From Bacteroidota bacterium (GTDB taxonomy: Bacteria; Bacteroidota; Bacteroidia; Chitinophagales; Chitinophagaceae), in assembly GCA_030706685.1 (NCBI GenBank), contig JAUZOA010000005.1:53806-117805 (forward strand): DNA of 64,000 nt. Reading direction: 5' to 3'. Every line of letters starts with the position of its first letter. The first letter of the stretch is position 1. Both the position numbers and the translations under genes were made by a program. Under the pieces are notes generated by a model. The model saw only the letters and a list, made by a program, of their open reading frames with translations. It was not told the origin of the DNA and did not search any database. Shown here piece by piece: positions 61,445 to 64,000 of the stretch.

Positions 61445-61968
61445 ACGACTTTATTTAATAGTTTATGTTTATTAAATCGGGTTTTAAGCATTCTGTTTCC
61501 AGAGTACAGAAGTAACCGTAGTCGTGTTTAAAGGCTTCGATTTCAACTTTCAAAAGGGGAAAGATAATAGCGCTTAATGCCTCTAATTTCACGGCATTTG
61601 CAATTATCTGTTGCGCTGGCCAGGCTTAATACCGATGGATCAATCTGATGCCTTGTTTAAAATGAAGATGAGTAGTCCTGGCAAAAGGAGATAAGTTTCG
61701 TATTTTCATGGAAAAAAGTTTTGGTGTACATAAATCTATCAAAACCATTTTGGATAGCAAGATTAATTTTTCCCCCTGGTTGTCCTGAGCGTACTACTAT
61801 ATATTAAAATAACAAGTCCCGCCGCACCAATTTCAATTGACGCACTGGCCGGTATTTTTTCTTCTGCCGATCACCCATCCCTAGTTCATCAAAGGTCTCT
61901 GCCGTCTTTGAAAAGTGCCAATGTGATGTAAAATGGCATACCTTTAAGAGCTTTATTCATAGCAACGG
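61445..61968. other. 524-bp gene-free stretch
   Basis: Divergent gap between the ComEC-like gene and the oxidoreductase pair, so it must carry both promoters. No consensus octamer with confidence, no dyad and no repeat identified. A possible stem (TTCAACTTTCAAAAGGGGAAAG) lies near 61540. Confidence 0.4.
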
Positions 61969-62520
61969 ATGAACAGACGTCAACTCCTCCAATCCCTCGG
62001 GATGCTTACTGCACATACGATGTTTCCTGCTGTCCTCTCAGGTTTTCTCGCAAGCTGTACCAATACCGGTAAGAAAGAACATGCCTGCGAGTTTTTTACG
62101 GCTGCTGAGGTGGATACGATTATAGAGACCATTGATCTTATTCTTCCGGCCACCAGAACCTTATCGGCATCCCAGGTAAATACACATGTTTTTTTGGACC
62201 AGGTATTTGCCAAATGTATGACGGACGAGCAACAAGCCATTATCCGGGAAGGACTTGATAAACTGAAACAAGGGCTGGCATCTGCTACTGATAAGATGAG
62301 CTGGCTCGCTGAGATTGATAAAAAAGCCTATCATGGTAATGAGGATTGCGTTTACTTTAAGACGATAAAGCAATATGCCATGATTGGTTTTTTCACTTCA
62401 CAGGAAGGAACAACAAAGGCAAGTAACTATGTAAAAATCCCTGCCGCTTACGAAGGCGAAATCCCTGCTACGGAAAACACCCTGAATTATGGCAGAACCA
62501 GCTTAAAGTTTTATTTGTAA
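61969..62520 (+). CDS. Gluconate 2-dehydrogenase subunit 3-family protein
   Basis: 183 aa. Twin-arginine-like start MNRRQLLQSLGMLTAHTMFP, then a helical protein with CEFFTAAEVDTIIETIDLILPAT and FFTSQEGTTKASNYVKIP, the subunit-3 pattern (PF13618). Small export-chaperone or structural subunit of a membrane-bound GMC dehydrogenase. It ends two bases before the GMC ATG, so the pair is translationally coupled. The Tat signal probably carries the folded flavoprotein out as a complex. Confidence 0.88.
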   Translation: MNRRQLLQSLGMLTAHTMFPAVLSGFLASCTNTGKKEHACEFFTAAEVDTIIETIDLILPATRTLSASQVNTHVFLDQVFAKCMTDEQQAIIREGLDKLKQGLASATDKMSWLAEIDKKAYHGNEDCVYFKTIKQYAMIGFFTSQEGTTKASNYVKIPAAYEGEIPATENTLNYGRTSLKFYL

Positions 62521-62522
62521 AT

Positions 62523-64000
62523 ATGCCAGACTTCAACATAGCCGGAAAAGGCACACAGCAAAATACATACGATGTGATCGTAATCGGCTCGGGCATAACC
62601 GGTGGATTGGCCGCAAAAGAACTTACGCAGGCAGGGCTTAAAGTATTGGTGCTTGAACGCGGCAGAATGGTAGAGCATATCAAAGATTATCCTACCGCAT
62701 TGACTGATCCGTGGGATTTGCCCCTGAGAAACCTGGTAAGCCTCGAGGAGCAAAAAGAGTATGATATACAAAAAACACTGTACCTCTTTGGACAGGATAG
62801 CAAAGGTTTTTTGGTAAAAGACAGCGACCATCCTTATATACAGTCAAAACCCTTTAACTGGTACAGAGGCTACCAGGTGGGGGGTCGTTCCCTGCTATGG
62901 TCCAAACATTGTTATCGATGGAGCGATCTTGATTTTGAGGCTAACTTGAAAGAAGGTATTGGCATCGACTGGCCCATTCGGTATAAGGATATTGCGCCAT
63001 GGTACGACTATGCAGAGAATTATATAGGTGTCAGTGGAAACCGGGATGGAATAGCGCAACTGCCTGATGGCAATTACCTGCCCGCTTTCGAAATGAATAG
63101 TTTCGAAAAGCATATCCGCAACAGAATTCGTACAACATTTGCGGACCGCGACCTGATTATCGGGCGCGTAGCCGTTTTGACAAGGGATCATAATGGCCGT
63201 CAGCGCTGTCATACGCGCAATCTTTGTCATCGCGGCTGCATATTCGGCGCGCCCTATTCCAGTAATGCTGCCGCGTTGCCGGATGCTCACCGTACCGGCA
63301 ATTTAACCCTGCGACCGTTTTCTATTGTGCATAGCCTCATCTACGATAAAGAGAGCAACCGTTTAAAAGGCGTTCGTGTAATTGATAGCGAAACACGCGA
63401 GAGTATTGAATATTTTTCCCAACTCGTTTTTCTGAATGCCTCCACCTTAGGCAGTACCCAGATACTCTTGCAATCCCGGACACCTGAATACCCCGATGGG
63501 CTGGCTAACAGCAGCGGTGTGCTGGGCCACTATTTAATGGATCACCAGGCAGGTATTGGCGCTACGGGTCTTTACTCCGGGCTACAAGATTCATTTTATT
63601 ATGGTCAGCGACCGGGAAGCGTATGCGTTCCGCGATTTAGAAATGTAAAGCACCAGGATCAGTCTTATTTGCGGGGATTTTTCTTTGAAAATTGGATCAA
63701 CCGGCTAGATTGGACACGCGGCTTTCATCAGCCCGGCATAGGCGCTGACTGGAAAGAAAATCTGACCAAACCGGGTGATTGGTCCGCTTACTTCGAAGCT
63801 TATGGGGAAACCTTACCTGATTACAACAATAAAATAAACCTTAGCCGCGACAAAAAAGATAAATGGGGCCTGCCGCTGTTAGAGATCAATATGCAATATG
63901 GTGAGAATGAAAAAAAGATGCAAAAAGATATGCAGGAAACGGCAGCAGAAATGATGAACGCATGCGGGCTTTACCATATTGAAACATTCAATTATAGCAG
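62523..64000 (+). CDS. GMC-family oxidoreductase, catalytic subunit (cut by window edge)
   Basis: First 492 residues; continues past base 64000. FAD-binding motif YDVIVIGSGITGGLAAKELT (residues about 16-35), LVLERG, then WYRGYQVGGRSLLWSKHCYRW and CHRGCIFGAPYSSNAAALP, the features of the gluconate/glucoside 3-dehydrogenase large-subunit clade. LVFLNASTLGSTQILLQS is the second FAD-contact region. No signal peptide of its own, consistent with hitch-hiking on the Tat-bearing subunit. The catalytic His/Asn pair lies in the missing C-terminus. Substrate is probably a sugar or sugar alcohol. Confidence 0.92.
   Translation, partial: MPDFNIAGKGTQQNTYDVIVIGSGITGGLAAKELTQAGLKVLVLERGRMVEHIKDYPTALTDPWDLPLRNLVSLEEQKEYDIQKTLYLFGQDSKGFLVKDSDHPYIQSKPFNWYRGYQVGGRSLLWSKHCYRWSDLDFEANLKEGIGIDWPIRYKDIAPWYDYAENYIGVSGNRDGIAQLPDGNYLPAFEMNSFEKHIRNRIRTTFADRDLIIGRVAVLTRDHNGRQRCHTRNLCHRGCIFGAPYSSNAAALPDAHRTGNLTLRPFSIVHSLIYDKESNRLKGVRVIDSETRESIEYFSQLVFLNASTLGSTQILLQSRTPEYPDGLANSSGVLGHYLMDHQAGIGATGLYSGLQDSFYYGQRPGSVCVPRFRNVKHQDQSYLRGFFFENWINRLDWTRGFHQPGIGADWKENLTKPGDWSAYFEAYGETLPDYNNKINLSRDKKDKWGLPLLEINMQYGENEKKMQKDMQETAAEMMNACGLYHIETFNYS

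Overview
The window comes from a Bacteroidota chromosome, most likely family Chitinophagaceae or a close relative. The evidence is a SusC/SusD pair (45844-50156), a type IX secretion C-terminal domain (11432-12019), DUF6266, LytTR/LytS signalling, promoters with the Bacteroidota -7 consensus TAnnTTTG, weak or absent Shine-Dalgarno sequences, and moderate GC. No rRNA, intact tRNA, CRISPR array, phage or intact transposase was seen. Genes run off both ends: glucokinase on the left, a GMC oxidoreductase on the right.

Region 1 (1-25 kb) is a stress/redox/dormancy island. In order it holds glucokinase, class II (B12) ribonucleotide reductase, FtsH, a triple-BON protein, a tandem universal stress protein followed by a CapA-like protein and a phosphoribosyltransferase, then the operon HPF - PRPP synthase - APH-like kinase. 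Next come a DUF2784 membrane protein, a T9SS cargo protein, PncB-PncA (NAD salvage), CysQ, a bactofilin-like membrane protein, a single-domain response regulator, the ZIP - ABC ATPase - ABC permease operon, PolX, a PNPOx-fold flavoprotein, a small membrane protein and a patatin.

The main discovery candidate lies in the intergenic DNA of this island. It carries a recurring dyad TGA-N6-TCA (CRP/FNR-like), usually as two copies exactly 22 bp apart (TGA-N6-TCA-N10-TGA-N6-TCA). Six pairs are perfect and about seven more are perfect/degenerate pairs in the same register. At twelve promoters, on both strands, the proximal dyad centre lies 29.5 or 30.5 bp upstream of a -7-like octamer. One unidentified activator therefore probably controls nrdJ, ftsH, BON, USP, HPF, cysQ, pncB, PNPOx, patatin and others as one regulon. 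At two loci the rightward operator faces no protein gene. There a -7-like octamer leads within about 60 nt to a perfect intrinsic terminator (20586-20611 and 10862-10887), which predicts two operator-controlled small RNAs.

Region 2 (25-44 kb) is mixed. It has a secreted protein, a PAS histidine kinase, LytS/LytR, DUF4395 with a cysteine-desulfurase-like PLP enzyme and an FAD oxidoreductase, an Asp/Asn hydroxylase, a sterol-desaturase-family enzyme, DUF6266, a SagB nitroreductase, AlkB-Ada (the AlkB lacks key active-site residues), a flavin reductase and a DUF937-OmpA protein. It is rich in intergenic repeats: a four-copy array, an 11-bp phased array that inverts into a hairpin, a GTTCC-NNN-GGAAC palindromic element and a dispersed tRNA-3'-end-like repeat.

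Region 3 (44-64 kb) is polymer or glycan use and surface functions. A clan GH-A-like hydrolase and SusC/SusD face a convergent operon of planctomycete-type genes (DUF1549/DUF1553 cytochrome, DUF1501, TIM-barrel isomerase, DUF2231-cytochrome-LRR). Then follow a PF03640 lipoprotein, two small unknown ORFs behind a consensus promoter, a secreted ComEC-like metallohydrolase fused to a ComEA-like HhH domain, and a gluconate-dehydrogenase-subunit-3/GMC oxidoreductase pair.
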